A stretch of DNA of 64,000 nt from Megaustenia siamemsis (GCA_032433765.1 JAVIAB010000041.1:76344232-76408231); one strand, 5' to 3'. Positions 10,655 through 21,960 are shown, counted from the stretch's first letter. Numbers and translations: made by a program. The notes: a model not told the origin generated them from the sequence alone.

Positions 10655-10864
10655 AGATAAATTCTCACAACAGCCTTATAAAAGTATTATTGGAAAGGGA
10701 AATGCAAGGTAAAAGAGGCAGAGGCAGACCAAGACTAACATTGACGAGTAACAACAAAAGATTGACAAGTCAACCAATGACAATCTGCACCATCAAAGCA
10801 AGAGAAAGAGTGGAATGGCGCTCCATGGTAGCCAACCTTCGATGCGACACTCAATGATGATAAA
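10655..10864 (+). mobile_element. LINE-H 3' fragment
   Basis: Encodes GKRGRGRPRLTLTSN and ERVEWRSMVANLR in one frame. This is the basic GRPR motif plus the WR..V end of an RTE-like LINE, followed by ACTCAATGATGATAAA. The same sequence is at 46940-47397 (plus) and 51335-51860 (minus). Confidence 0.75.
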
Positions 10865-10904
10865 TAAAGCTGGGGTAGTTGACGAGTTTAGCAATATAAA
10901 TGAA

Positions 10905-11111
10905 AGTGTTCTCCCCTTAGTTGGCGTCACAATTAAACTAAAGTGTATCTCAAATATGAGCAATTATCTCTATGTTCATCAACGTTCACCGCCGATGTAT
11001 TTTATTTCATTTTTGGGTTAAAGTTAGGGTGTGGGTATTGGTAAAGTTTAGGATAAGTTTTAGGTTTGGGTTACGGTAAGGATTTGGGTTAGGGTAAAGG
11101 TTTGGGTTGGA
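10905..11111 (+). repeat. MITE arm followed by telomere-like minisatellite, left part
   Basis: 10906-10955 repeats the left arm of the MITE at 8925. From about 11018 it becomes a degenerate GGGTTNGGGTAAGG minisatellite that resembles a decayed TTAGGG repeat. It is interrupted at about 11112 by REP-1 and resumes at about 12178. Confidence 0.65.
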
Positions 11112-12178
11112 CTTCCGTTTCCAAGATGGTGGAACAAAGTTCATGTTCTCTCGATCGCTGCAGAAAATGCATTTCGGGGCTGATTAAACTCGGCTCTCCA
11201 GTGCAATTTTTTGTTTTAAAGTCAAAATGATGTTCCACTTAACAAATCTGCGCCGATGAAGCGGAGTCGTACACACGGCAATATTCCTTTTGGACAAGCC
11301 AAGTGTTGTGAATGCGATCTTCCACCGTGTAGAGTTGATCTGCGGTTTACGTCAATACACTAAGTGTTGTTCAATGGCCGTCGTTGGAATTGTTTAACGC
11401 AAGTTATTTACATGCTACAACACATTAATGTGGACTGCTCCGTCAAGTCAACCGAAGTTTTTTCTCTTTAAGGAATTTGCACCGTGTTTCGTCCGTTGTA
11501 GGCAGCATTCACTAGAGTAATCGGTAATCTATGGGCGCAGCCATTGTTCTGTGTGCTACGTCATCATAATGGCTCATCGTATATCCCTAGACCGGCCATT
11601 CGCTAATCTTACGGTCTGTTGTTTGATGTGCGATGGGAATAATCTGACGACTAACTGTGTATTATATGTTCGGAATTGGAGTCAAAAACGATGTCCTAAC
11701 ATTATCAAGCGGTTTGCATTTTTTAAAAAAATATGACGATCATCATTTTCCGGAGGACGTGAACTTCCGGTTAATATGGTGGATAGGCGGCTGGAACCAT
11801 TGAAGGCTATGTATGAAAAGTGTTCCATGTTGCAGTTTCCTCATATTCCAAGTCCGACTTGTTGCATGAGCTGCTGAGTTAAGTGCTCTGTTGTCACCGT
11901 GAGCTGTGTGTCTCATCCGTTTTTTATCATGTTTCGATATTCCCTTTGTTTACGATGAATGATGATATCGTATGACAAGGAACAGTTGGCTGTGTTCACT
12001 TTATGTGCGGTTTCGCCTTATGTCTTTTGGCGTGAGCTGAGGCTGCTTTGATGAGGACTTCAGTTACCTTTCTTTGTTTGGGAGATGAGTTAGTAATTAG
12101 GATGGCACTGGCACGGGCGGTTGAGCAATTATGGATTTTGATTCGTTTGCAGTGATACCGGGGTCTTCCATAACCATA
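11112..12178 (+). mobile_element. REP-1 copy 2, inserted in the telomere-like minisatellite
   Basis: The most complete REP-1 copy: starts ACTTCCGTTTCCAAGATGG and ends GTCTTCCATAACCATAA. AAAGGTTTGG lies just outside both ends, consistent with a target-site duplication, although the host repeat itself contains this word. No ORF longer than about 60 codons. Confidence 0.72.
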
Positions 12179-12435
12179 AAAGGTTTGGCTTAGGGTAAGG
12201 GTTTGGGTTAGGATAATTGGTATATGTAAGGGTTTGGGTTAGGGTAAGTGTTAGACTAAGGGTTAGAGTTAGGGTAAAGGTTTGGGTAAGATTTTGGGTT
12301 TGGTAAGCGTTAGGTTTTGGGTAAGTGTTTGTGTTAGGGTAAGGGTTTGGGTTAAGGTAAGAGTTTGGTTAAGGATTAGCGTTAGGGTAAGGGTTTGGGT
12401 AAGGATTTGAAGAAGGGTTTGGGTTAGGTTTATGA
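12179..12435 (+). repeat. Telomere-like degenerate minisatellite, right part
   Basis: Runs of GGGTTTGGGTTAGGGTAAGG with many variants. Probably internal to a MITE rather than a true interstitial telomere, because a shorter version sits inside the MITE at 8925. Confidence 0.75.
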
Positions 12436-14240
12436 AACATGACTTTACCCTAGCGTTATCTATCGATTATCTACAATTAGAGAAGTCAACTTTAATTTAT
12501 GTCGCTAAACTCATAAATTACCGAAACTGGTTCCATTGAAAGAAAAACACTCACCACACACTGTCACAATATGTAGTAGAATACACTCACTCATACATAA
12601 CTAATGTGTATTGCTACAATCTCTTTACACCTTCATTAACAGTTATGTACTCGTTGAGTTATTTCCCCTTTTATGGGGCAAGCTCAAGTCAAATAGCGTT
12701 CTCAATCTCTTGATACTGCTAACTCATGTAGGAGCTACCGTCCTTTTAGTATAATTTATCCTACCGATAATATGTGCTTCGTGTCTTTCTTCATTTACGA
12801 AGCTGGTTTACGAGTGATTAATGTTGTATTAAATATGTTTCTCTCGAAGCTTTACTTCCCCATCTATGAAGCTGTATTTTTACTTTATATTACGTTCCTC
12901 TCAATAAAGCTGTTTATCTCTTGACGTTATCGTCCAATCAAAAAAAGTTGTATTTCTGTTGGCCTACTCTCTCGTTTATTAAACGTTTATCACAATAAAT
13001 TGTTTCTTAAAATAAAGAGGTATTGTTCTATTGGCTTCATCCTTCACTTCAAAACAATGCAGAGTGACAAGAATATACTTGTATATTTATATAATAAAAT
13101 AAGAAACAAAATAAGTTGACGTTTTACCTTCTGCTGTATGTAAAAATCTCGTAAAATCAAAATATGTAGAAACACTACAAACCGTTGTCCGTATTCCTAA
13201 TGCATAACGTTACCAGCACGCACCAAACACAAGAACGAACATTCTGCTCGCCTGCTAATTTAGGTAACTTATACTACAGAACGCAAAATCTCAGTGGCCA
13301 GTAAGTTTACTTAGTTACCTGCCCTTTAACCAGGACCAATGGTTCTCATCTTTTAGCAGGAGTCAGACTCCACATTGCAGTTTATGTTATTTGATCCCCT
13401 TATAAAAATGCATGTTTTTTTTTCTAGTCTTCATGTGCGCAACTCCAGAGTCTAGTTCTACTAATATGAACATCGCGAAGACAACTAGTTGCAAAATCGG
13501 CAGTACAAAATAGTTACTTGTCCGTTGTATAAAAGTGTCAAAGGTGACCGCATATATAAATGTGGTGGAAACTTTAACAAGCCAAACACATACATTTCAG
13601 CAATAAATAACGCATTAAAAAATCGGTTAGCAGTTCAACATAAAACTAATCGTCCCTATACAATACAGATACCGCGTTTTGGAAAAACTTACAATATATT
13701 TTAAAGCAAATTTGCATAAAAGAACACCTCTCACAGGATGGCGACTAGGAAGCTGAAATAATTTATCTGACTAAACTTGACCGTTACCTATTTTTAAACA
13801 AAAATATTTACTTGTACGAGTGTGTCGCTTTGCTTCAAACGTTAGAAGAATGGTGAGACACGGTGCCACGAGGAGCGAAAGCAGGAAAAACATCTCAGTG
13901 GTAAAGAACGTAACATGTCCAATCAATTACAGGTCAGGAACAATCAGTAGACGAACACGTTAATGGTTGCTGGAAAGGGTGGGAGAGCGGATGTGGGGAC
14001 GCCCCGACTGCTCAGACGCCAATTCGAATTAAAGACTAAATGCTAAGAACATGGTGCTTATTAATTAGTTAAATATAGCAGAATTGTCACGTTGAGTTTT
14101 GTCACGTTGTAAGTGCAAAGGTCAGAGTTGGGATAGTTCTAGAAGATTGAGGAACAAAGTTTGTCAGGTGACGTATTTAATGACGTAGGAACATGAAGTA
14201 TGAATCCCATCGTAACAGGCCATGTCATTTGAATGTGAGT
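12436..14240. other. No gene supported
   Basis: AT-rich sequence. A 71-codon frame at 13489-13704 (start MQNRQYKIVTC) has no motif I recognise. About 13751-13833 resembles 9486-9580. Confidence 0.4.
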
Positions 14241-14245
14241 GTTCA

Positions 14246-14490
14246 CTTCTACGCTGTTTTTATTCATTTCACTTCTTCACTGTTTTTATTCACTTCCCTT
14301 CTACACTGTTTTTATTCACTTCACTTCTACACTGTTTTTATTCACTTCACTTCTACACTGTTTTTATTCAGGTCACTTCTACACTGTTTTTATTCACTTC
14401 TACACTGTTTTTATTCTGTTCACTTCTACACTGTTTTTATTCACTTCACTTCTACACTGCTTTTATTCACTTCACTTCTGCACCGATTGT
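14246..14490. repeat. ~24-bp minisatellite
   Basis: About ten units of ACTTCTACACTGTTTTTATTC, some extended by CACTTC, so unit length varies between about 18 and 25 bp. The long ORFs across it are repeat artefacts. Confidence 0.9.
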
Positions 14491-14514
14491 TTAACTTTCC
14501 GAACTTGTGGGTTG

Positions 14515-14595
14515 CTGAAGAGCATCAAGCTGCGATTGAACCACGTTCGCTTGATAACAAAGCCAGCGAGCTACCAACTATGCCACTTGCATAAG
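14515..14595 (-). repeat. tRNA-like sequence (SINE head or tRNA pseudogene)
   Basis: On the minus strand, GTGGCATAGTTGGTAGCTC resembles a tRNA box A region and GTGGTTCAATCGC a box B / T-arm. The acceptor ends do not pair well and I cannot place an anticodon arm cleanly, so I do not call a functional tRNA gene. Confidence 0.5.
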
Positions 14596-14807
14596 GCACA
14601 AAACCAAAGTAGAAACTGTGACATATAAATATAGGAATGAACAAAATATAACATTGCAATAATAATATTATTATTTGGTATATCTCTAATAAGACTAGAC
14701 ACTAAAACACTAAATGGACAATACAACAGGAGTAGACACTACATCTCTACGAGGACAAGACGCTGATATCTAGCAGTGTATACATTTGATACTGTAGAGT
14801 GTGAACA

Positions 14808-15150
14808 TTTCTCAGAAGAATGTTAAAAGTTCCCTGGACAGCTAAAAACACCAATGAGGAAGTTCTCAAAGAGGCCAACACAAAAAGGGAGCTCCTAAAA
14901 ACACCAGAAAGAAACAATCAACATTTTTCGGACACATCATTGAGAAGAGGAAAGTTGGAATACTTGGTTACAACTGGCAAAATAAAAGAAAAGAGAGATC
15001 GCAGACGACAAAGAGAGAAAATACTGGATAGCTTGGTGTCATGGCATGGAAAACAGTCAACAACAGAACTGATACTATGCACTGTAGATAGAAGATTGTG
15101 GAGGGACATGATCGTCTACGCCAACCGGTATGGTACATGATGATGATGAT
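14808..15150 (+). mobile_element. LINE-B 3' end with (GAT)n tail
   Basis: A 106-codon frame (14820-15140) covers the ORF2 C-terminus: MLKVPWTAKNTNEEVLKEANTKREL, a frame-shifted LRRGKLEYLVTTGKI, and LWRDMI near the stop, followed by GATGATGATGATGAG. 5'-truncated. Confidence 0.82.
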
Positions 15151-15324
15151 GAGAGTGTGAGGAAAACCATATCTCACAAAACTCCAAAGCCTCCTCTTCC
15201 TTTTATTCCACCTCCCGCCACTAAACCAAAATGGAGAATAAAATAAGTTGCCAACTATTATGAAGGAAGATTTCACAAGTGTGTGTATAAAGGTGCTCTG
15301 GCTGCTGACAAGAAGGGTTGCGGG

Positions 15325-16215
15325 TTCAATCCCAGGAATATGTCGACGTTTTACTAACGTTAGTGGGTTCAATCCCCAGATATGTCGACGTTTTACTGAC
15401 GTTAGTGGGTTCAATCCCCAGATATGTCGACGTTTTACTAACGTTAGTGGGTTCAATCCCCAAATATGTCGACGTTTTACTGACGTTAGTGGGTTCAATA
15501 CCCAGATATGTCGACGTATTACCGATATTAAGGGGTTGAATCCACAGATATGTCGACGTTTTATCGATGTTTACGGGTTGAATCCACAGATATGTCGACG
15601 TTTTATCGATGTTTACGGGTTGAATCCCCAGATATGTCGACGTTTTATCGATGTTTACGGGTTGAATCCACAGATATGTCGACGTTTTATCGATGTTTAC
15701 GGGTAGAATCCCCATATATGTCGACGTTTTATCGATGTTTACGGGTTGAATCCCCAGATATGTCGACGTTTTATCGATGTTTACGGGTTGAATCCACAGA
15801 TATGGCGACGTTTTACTGACGTTAGTGGGTTCAATCCCCAGATATGTCGACGTTTTATCGATGTTTACGGGTAGAATCCCCATATATGTCGACGTTTTAT
15901 CGATGTTTACGGGTTGAATCCCCAGATATGTCGACGTTTTATCGATGTTTACGGGTTGAATCCACAGATATGGCGACGTTTTACTGACGTTAGTGGGTTC
16001 AATCCCCAGATATGTCGACGTTTTACTGACGTTAGTGGGTTCAATCCCCAGATATGTCGACGTTTAACGATATTTAGGGGTTGAATCCGCAGATATGTCG
16101 ACGTTTTATCGATGTTTACGGGTTGAATCCCCAGATATGTCGACGTTTTATCGATGTTTACGGATTCAATCCCCAGATCTGGCTACGTTTTTTTCTTCAT
16201 GTTTACGGGTTCAAC
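15325..16215. repeat. 42-bp satellite, ~21 units, many carrying a box-B-like word
   Basis: Unit GGGTTCAATCCCCAGATATG plus TCGACGTTTTACTGACGTTAGT, 42 bp. Two subtypes: one with GTTCAATCC and GACGTTAGT, one with GTTGAATCC and CGATGTTTAC. Since 42 is divisible by three, both strands stay open for over 150 codons, giving 14-residue peptide repeats that I regard as artefacts. Immediately upstream (15290-15340) a tRNA-like stretch (GCTGACAAG..GTTGCGGGTTCAATCCC) contains the same word, suggesting the array grew out of a tRNA-related element. Confidence 0.93.
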
Positions 16216-16244
16216 CAGTGACTGAATTTGGGTAACAGTATTTT

Positions 16245-16880
16245 ACAATTTTATAAGTAAGCCGGTCTGGCCCTGTTACCGACAACATCATCATCTGAGA
16301 CAAACACTGACGAAGAAGATGCAGTCACCTCTACAGATGGATCCTTAATACAACACCAAAGGAGTGCATGAGCATTTACAGCACGCTCGGCAGGCTCAAT
16401 AGTCAAAGGAGACAGTGGTGCATAAGTTATGACCACAAGTCGCATGTAGATGGAGGTGATGGCAGTTACTGGGGCATTCATCTGGTTAGAGTCACAAAAC
16501 TACATCCAGGCCTGCATACTGAGTGTTTCAATGAGCACGATAAGAAAGGTTTAGGCGGGCTCTGTACTCATGGAATGGTTCAAGTCATTATAGAAGTCAG
16601 CTATACGCAGTCACCTTTGACAATGGTCCCTGGACTTGCGGCTGAACGAAGAAATGAAAAAAGTTGACAGGCTGGTTGGCTGTGCTGATGTCGAAGACGG
16701 CCAACCACTAGATCAGGCGAACATCATCAATGCCCTACGGGATGCGGCAAGGGTACAGGACTTTGACAACCATGAGTCCACAGCACTCCTTTGTATGAAA
16801 TCGATGGGAGTTAAATTGACACAGCCAGAAACAAGAGGCTTAGTGGGCGCACATAACTTCCTGCCGATTCCTTGCTAACG
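16245..16880 (+). mobile_element. LINE-D remnant, RNase H region
   Basis: Decayed copy related to 39600-40570. Recognisable parts are ATTTACAGCACGCTCGGCAGG, the GATGGAGGTGATGGCAG segment, and after it a frame with VEDGQPLDQANIINALRDAA and ESTALL..MGVKLTQPE, matching the tail that follows RNase H in the same LINE type. Several stops. Confidence 0.6.
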
Positions 16881-18867
16881 CTGTTTGAATACTTTACGCG
16901 GCATATGGACGAACTTTGTCGTGCAACAGAATCAAACCGTGAGTAAAAATGCCGAAGTTTTTATTCTTCATGGCTGTCTGCATTTTGTTTAGTGTGTCTT
17001 TGTAGTAGATGGCATCGATATCCACAGCAGGCTTTTTAACGTTTGCCAATATAAGTCGTTCATGTTAAACATAAAATGTGACGAATTCCTTATAAAAACT
17101 TGCTTTTTTCCCAACGGTTTGCAGCAAAAGCAGGGAGTACTACGCGGAGAGGGAACGCATACACAACATTGGTGTATGATTACTACGTCAGATATAAATT
17201 CATCATGATTCCTACGTAGTGACCACGCCCGGGCGGGTTTTATTTGAGCAAGCCTCAATAAATAAGTAAAGAAATAACAGTCAGAAATAAACATGAAATG
17301 GGAAAATGCCATTTGTGCCTACTTTGGCATACATTTCACAATATAGCCAGAACAAGCATTGAAAGTTGTTCTTTACTCTCTAATCTTCTAGAAAAAAGTA
17401 ACATAATAAGGTCAGTGAATTAACAGGGAAGAGCGTTATAAATGTAGATAAAAGGGACAGGGATTGCATACATAAACCTTAGTTAAAGAAAGGAATCAAG
17501 AATAAGAAAGTTTATTGGAGAGCTAATTCTACTTGTGAATTTGTTAGGTTGAATGTAATGATTAGATTGTACCATATATTGAATATGTTAGGTTGAAGGT
17601 AATGATTAGATTGTACCATATATGATAGAAAGATTTAAAAACATGTCTCTTACAGTTCTAACATACTTCAGTGAAAAGGCAATATCCAACTTTGAAAACC
17701 TCAATCCGCATTCTTGATTTCCCAGGTTGAGACCTACTGTCGTTTGGATTTGCGGAATTGCGCAATTCTGCATACGATTATTTTTTAACATAAAAAGACA
17801 GCTCACTCTACCTTTCGCGATATTGACTGGAGGCCCTCATTGTTGATCAGCCATATTGAACATTCTGTAACCAATCAAGGACAGCTCGACATTATGATTG
17901 TTATAACTGTCATACGTTGCTACTCTACTTAATAAAATGCGGTATTCATTACACTTTTAAAATGTCAAATGCCGTCTTATACAATGTAGAATAGAAGACA
18001 CTACCGTGAGGAACTATTTACACCACGCTCAAAGATGGCGACACCATTTATAAAAACCGCTCCCTTATTAGTGTGTAACGACCATGACGGTGATAAATTG
18101 CATGCGTAAAATGTAGGCTATAGTTTCTTCACCTAGTTTTGACAACAGTTTGAAATATTCCTTACACAGTTTTGTTCCCTGGAATGTCTCATGTTGCTTA
18201 ATAATTTAAATATAATTTAACAGTACAAGTAACATTTTCTAACACAGTGTGTACAATTAACAAAAGGCTAATTGCAAATAGTTGGCACAGGTATTTGAAT
18301 CAATATTTTGAAAACGTTGCTCACACAACGCACTTTTACTAAAGGGTACCCATCATGCCTTGCGGCGTCAGAGGCATAAATATACAGGACATAATATAAT
18401 ATGGCGAAAGGGAATATTAAAAACAAAACGTACAAAGGACATTTTTATTATATTGTTATGATGATAATAGACAGTATGAAACATTCCGATGTTGCTCCTA
18501 AATACTGGCCTTCTTTCAATTTAAAATCAGTCGTTTTATGGTATATGGGAAGTAAACGTTATAGGATTGATATATACTTTTTTTTTTAAAATTGATCATA
18601 CCTGGGTGTTGTAATTATCGGTAAGAACCGCTCTACTATCTAAAATCTCTATTTCTTATTATCAGAGGCTTTCTAAACCTCCACAAAACAAAAAACACAT
18701 CGATCGGGGCGTAAAATAAGGAAATAGGTCATGATAGAAGCTAAAACATCTGGTGAGCTGACTAGTGCAAAGGCTTCTTCTCTATAAAAAAAAAAATAGT
18801 CTTGTGATGGCGTGAACTTGACCCCTTGTCCTGTACCAAGATGGAGGGATAAAAACAACATTGTGAC
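16881..18867. other. No gene supported
   Basis: Contains a 43-bp direct repeat at about 17544-17625 (GTTAGGTTGAA.GTAATGATTAG) and an AAGATGGCG word at about 18033. A GCATAAATATACAGG stretch near 18375 before a 62-codon frame (18401-18589) is promoter-like at most. Nothing is convincing. Confidence 0.35.
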
Positions 18868-19083
18868 TCACAATGAAGATGTCGTATGGCTGGTACTTGT
18901 ATAAGCGTGTGTGTCCTGATTTTTCCCATAAACCTGCGCCGTGACTGACACTCCGTCCTCGGCACAAGTGAAATTTAACAACAACAAAGGAATAAAAGGT
19001 AGAAAGTAAGACAGGAACAGAATCAAACCTACAGCCACCTCCATCGTCTTACTTTTCTCATAGACGTCGTAATATTGTGACAT
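18868..19083 (-). CDS. Possible first exon with signal peptide, unassigned
   Basis: 71-codon minus-strand frame. After an internal methionine it has a strong hydrophobic run (MEVAVGLILFLSYFLPFIPL), then NFTCAEDG, which resembles a secretory signal with a following N-glycosylation site. Further downstream (18967-18673) overlapping frames suggest more coding-like sequence split by a frameshift or intron. I do not recognise the product. It could equally be chance in unique sequence. Confidence 0.3.
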   Translation of the reverse strand: MSQYYDVYEKSKTMEVAVGLILFLSYFLPFIPLLLLNFTCAEDGVSVTAQVYGKNQDTHAYTSTSHTTSSL

Positions 19084-19199
19084 CTCGTAATGACATCTCT
19101 AGTGGGAAGATAATTCTGATCTTTAAATATGGACGGTTTGAAAACAAATCTCGTAATGATTGAAACGAAGCCCATGACATTGTGAGACTCAAGAGATTT

Positions 19200-20195
19200 C
19201 GATCATTTTATTTATTTTTTACTGAAGCAAATTTGGTCCATTTTTGACTGAAGGAAAATCTATCATTATTTTACTGAATTGAATTTGATCATTTTGTGAC
19301 TGAAGGGAATTTGATCATTTTTTTAACTCAAGGGAATTTGATCATTTTTTGACTGAAGGACATGTGATCATTCTGTGACAGAAGGGACATCGATCACTTC
19401 GTGACTAAAGGACACCGATAGCTACATGACTTAAGGACACCAATAACTTCATGACTAAAGGACGCCGATAACTTCATGACTGAAGAACGCCAATAACTTC
19501 ATGACTAAAGGACAACGATAACTTCATAACCAAGGGACACCCATAAAATCTTGACTGAAGGGACATCGACAACTTCGTGACTAAAAGACACTGATAACTC
19601 CGTGACTAAATGACACCGATAACTACGTGAGTGAAGGGACATGGTTCACTTCGTGACAAAGGGGACACGGATCACTTTGTGACTAAAGAACACTGATAAC
19701 ACCGTGACTGAAGGGACACCGATTACTTCGTGACTAGAAGACACCGAAAGTACCGTGACTGATGGGAAACCGATTACTTCGTGACTAAGGGGCACAGATA
19801 ACACTGTCACTGAAGGTACATCGATCACGTTATGAATGAAGGGATGCTGATCACCTCGTGACTAAAAGACACCTATAACTCCGTGACTGAAGGGACGCCG
19901 CTCACTTCGTGACTAAAAGACACCGAAAGTACCGTGACTGATGGGAAACCGATTACTTCGTGACTAAGGGGCACAGATAGCACTGTGACTGAAGGTACAT
20001 CGATCACGTTATGACTGGAGGGACGCCGCTCACCTCGTGACTAAAATACACCGAACCTCCGTGACTGGAGGGACGCCGCTCACTTCGTGACTAAAATACA
20101 CCGAACCTCCGTGACTGGAGGGACGCCGCTCACCTCGTGACTAAAGGACACCGATAAGTATGTGACTGAAAGGACACGGATCATTAGTTAGTCAA
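19200..20195. repeat. ~25-bp minisatellite with a ~179-bp higher-order repeat
   Basis: Degenerate units such as GTGACTAAAGGACACCGATAACTTC, about 40 copies. Two unit types alternate (GACTGAAGGGAC.. and GACTAAAAGACAC..). The block ACACCGAAAGTACCGTGACT recurs at 19741 and 19920. The right end (20020-20150) is the most homogeneous part. Confidence 0.88.
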
Positions 20196-20204
20196 GGAGC
20201 CAGT

Positions 20205-20345
20205 GGTGGGGTGTGATAAACACTCCAAGGTATGTTGACAGCTTTACAAGGAAGGAACACAACACAATACTGACGTTTCGGCCTGTGGCCTTCTTCAGAA
20301 TACAGGGACAACGACAACAAACGATGAAGCACAATTATCTATTAC
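20205..20345 (-). mobile_element. Penelope-type retroelement terminal fragment with hammerhead-like core
   Basis: On the minus strand the sequence at about 20294-20270 reads CTGAAGAAGGCCACAGGCC and then GAAACGTCA. It contains the hammerhead consensus CUGANGA, a GGCC/GGCC stem II with a 3-nt ACA loop, and GAAAC. Such motifs occur in the terminal repeats of Penelope-like elements. I could not verify stems I and III, and the position next to stem II is a mismatch, so activity is unproven. No RT or GIY-YIG coding part is seen nearby. Confidence 0.6.
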
Positions 20346-20548
20346 TACATGCTAGATGATCAGGTGAATGGAGAGGTGGACAGAGAAGAAGAAAGTAAAA
20401 TGTTAAAATAATGAAAGGAGGATACATGAGGAGAGGTAGGATGAGCGTCGAGATGTGTGAAATAGAAAGATTATAAAAATGAGGATGTTCTCAAGAGGTC
20501 AATAGTAAAAAGTGAATAATGTATCGTAATCGTATATGAAAAATACTT

Positions 20549-20585
20549 AGCTCAAACAACTGGTCAGTTGAGCTAAGTTTTTTAA
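20549..20585. other. Perfect 11-bp inverted repeat
   Basis: ACTTAGCTCAA and TTGAGCTAAGT flank a 12-nt loop, followed by a T run. No known role; perhaps part of the same Penelope-like UTR. Confidence 0.6.
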
Positions 20586-20799
20586 ATTTACGTTTTACGA
20601 TACAAGCAATTATTTGTCTGTTCCTTCCCATTAGTAAGTCAAGCAGAACTTAATGGTTAATGATAGGAAATTGTTCAGCAACGATTCAATAACGAAGCCT
20701 TTATGTTTGCTGAGTTGGATACAATCGAACTGATGTGTTGGTGCAAGTGAAGGACAAATAATGAATGTGCTGTAACTATTAATTAACTATCGTCATCAC

Positions 20800-21096
20800 G
20801 TACCGGGCCTGCTGGCGTAGGTGATCATGTCTCTCCACAACTTTCGATCTCCACAGTTATATATCATTTCTGTTGTTGACCTTCTGCCACGCCATTCTCT
20901 TAAGCTGTCTGTTATTTTTTCTCTTTGCTTCCCTCTTTCTCTTCGCTCCTTTTGCTTTGACCTCTTTCAGAACATTTTAATTACTCTTCTTACCTGGTGT
21001 TCTCAACATTCTTCTGTAAAACCACATTTCTACAGACTTCAGTGATTTTCTTGTCTGTTATCGTATTGTCCATGATTCACTTCCAAATGTTAAGAT
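20800..21096 (-). mobile_element. LINE-B-related 3' end, minus strand
   Basis: Matches the copy at 24679-24985 (ACCGGGCCTGCTGGCGTAGG..ATCATGTCTCTCCACAACTTTCG). On the minus strand it is the ORF2 C-terminus followed by its tail. Its upstream side is cut off by SINE-2 at about 21097. Confidence 0.75.
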
Positions 21097-21275
21097 GATT
21101 CCACATGATTTTTGGGGTAATGTGGTCGGTATTACGCCCGTGCCGCTTTACTTTCCCAGAAAAAAAATCCGGTACCCATTTAAGGCTGGTTGAACCTGGA
21201 AGCCGTCGGTTGGGATCGAACCCTACCCCTTGTCCTTTGTAGTCCAGTTCACTAACCACTGAGCTATCGCGGCTA
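21097..21275 (-). mobile_element. SINE-2 (tRNA-derived) copy, minus strand
   Basis: Head at 21275 on the minus strand: GCCGCGATAGCTCAGTGG (box A TAGCTCAGTGG) and GGGTTCGATCCCAACC (box B), then the shared body ending in ACATGATTTTTGGGG. 3'-truncated. Confidence 0.85.
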
Positions 21276-21611
21276 CCATGCCGCTGTATACGGCAATGAA
21301 ATAACCGATAAGCTCGATGACCGGTGCGGTACTGATTGTGCCTTACTGTGGACAAAGAGGACATCGCAAATTCGTTCTTTATGCCTTAAAATAAGCAGAG
21401 GAAAATGGATGGAGCAATGATGCTTATATTGGGGGACGTCTAGTCTGATGGTTGAAAAAGGGCCTGCTCGCTTCTGAGTGCACAGTTGGAAAAACAGATG
21501 TATCTATAATCAACACCTTACAGGAACGATATGTTTGAATACGCTCCCAGAAATGCTGGGCGGGTGGTGCAGTGGATATGGGAATGTCCCTACTGTAATA
21601 AAACTAATTCC

Positions 21612-21960
21612 ATGAATAGAATCATCATCATGTGCCATACCGGTTGGCGTAGGCGATCATGTCCATCCACACTGTTCTATCTACAGTGCATCGTATCAGT
21701 TCTGTTATTGACTATTTTCCATGCCATGACACCAAGCTATCCCGTATTTTCTATCTTTGTCGTCCGCGATCTCTCTTTCCTTTTATTTTGCCATTTGTAA
21801 CTAAGTATTGCAACTTTCCTCTTCTCATGATGTGCCCGAAAAATGTTGATTGTTTTTTCTCATGTTTTTTAAGAGCTCCCTTTTTGTGTTGGCCTCTTTG
21901 AGAACTTCCTCATTGGTCTTTTTAGCTGTCCAGGGAACTTTTAACATTATCCGTCACGTT
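21612..21960 (-). mobile_element. LINE-B 3' end, minus strand
   Basis: Begins with the ATCATCATCATG tail at 21620, then CCATACCGGTTGGCGTAGGCG and the reverse of the MRRGKLEYL and ML..SLDS segments, to about 21950. Frameshifted. Confidence 0.8.

Noticed and set aside
11018..12435. True interstitial telomere
   Set aside because: Units are irregular, and a smaller version lies inside a MITE, so an element origin is more likely.
13489..13704. 71-codon ORF as a host gene
   Set aside because: No motif, splice context or homologue I recognise; length within chance expectation.
14515..14595. Minus-strand tRNA gene
   Set aside because: Box-like words are present, but the acceptor stem and anticodon arm do not fold properly.
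15248..15883. ORFs with 14-residue peptide repeats on both strands
   Set aside because: Explained by the 42-bp satellite period; no start context or non-repeat domain.
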